NCBI GenBank assembly: GCA_016302925.1
Contig: JAEDMR010000113.1
Span: 1 to 6,466, forward strand
From: Bacillota bacterium
GTDB lineage: Bacteria; Bacillota; Clostridia; Peptostreptococcales; Anaerovoracaceae
Length of the DNA: 6,466 bases
Direction of reading: 5' to 3'
Of the stretch, positions 6,464 to 6,466 are shown piece by piece; positions within the stretch are counted from its first letter, which is position 1, and each line of letters starts with the position of its first letter. Under the pieces are notes generated by a model, which ran no database searches, had not been told where the DNA came from, and saw only the letters and a list, made by a program, of their open reading frames with translations. A program made the translations under genes and the position numbers.

Positions 6464-6466
6464 AAG

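Overview
The window looks like a chromosomal segment of a low-to-mid GC Bacillota (Firmicutes) genome. Pointers are the strong AGGAGG-type ribosome binding sites, sigma-A-like promoters, a YxjI/LURP-one-like gene, and a Wadjet variant whose protein motifs fit the TIGR02680/TIGR02679 families. Coding regions look slightly GC-rich and the one long intergenic stretch is AT-rich. The species cannot be named from this sequence.

Left part (1-4158, + strand): the end of a Wadjet (JetABCD) plasmid-defence operon. A MukB/SMC-like ATPase, JetC, enters from the left already in frame, so its start and Walker A motif lie outside the window. It ends with an ABC signature and a Walker B motif. JetD, a TOPRIM-type nuclease subunit, follows with an 8-bp overlap and its own ribosome binding site inside the end of jetC. 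In known Wadjet systems the JetABC condensin-like motor recognises closed circular DNA by loop extrusion and JetD cuts it. JetA and JetB would be expected just upstream. The JetC and JetD motifs fit type II best, but the subtype depends on JetA and JetB.

Middle (4159-4456 plus a few bases of the next gene): the space between two convergent transcription units. It is filled by a roughly 285-bp imperfect inverted repeat (4183-4467). Each arm has an outer box and two TGGCGAAC boxes spaced exactly 52 bp apart, and the ends read TG...CA. No transposase fits inside. It looks like a non-autonomous, MITE-like element, possibly built from IS21-type ends. Its right arm runs into the 3' end of the neighbouring gene and contains that gene's stop codon.

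Right part (4457-6352, - strand): a two-gene operon. An SLC13/DASS-like permease with eroded family motifs is followed after 12 bp by a LURP-one/tubby-like (YxjI-type) protein with a Lys/Glu-rich tail. The operon is driven by a good sigma-A-like promoter so close to the permease ATG that the transcript should be leaderless or nearly so. At the right edge a divergent extended -10 promoter and a Shine-Dalgarno sequence indicate a + strand gene starting just beyond the window.
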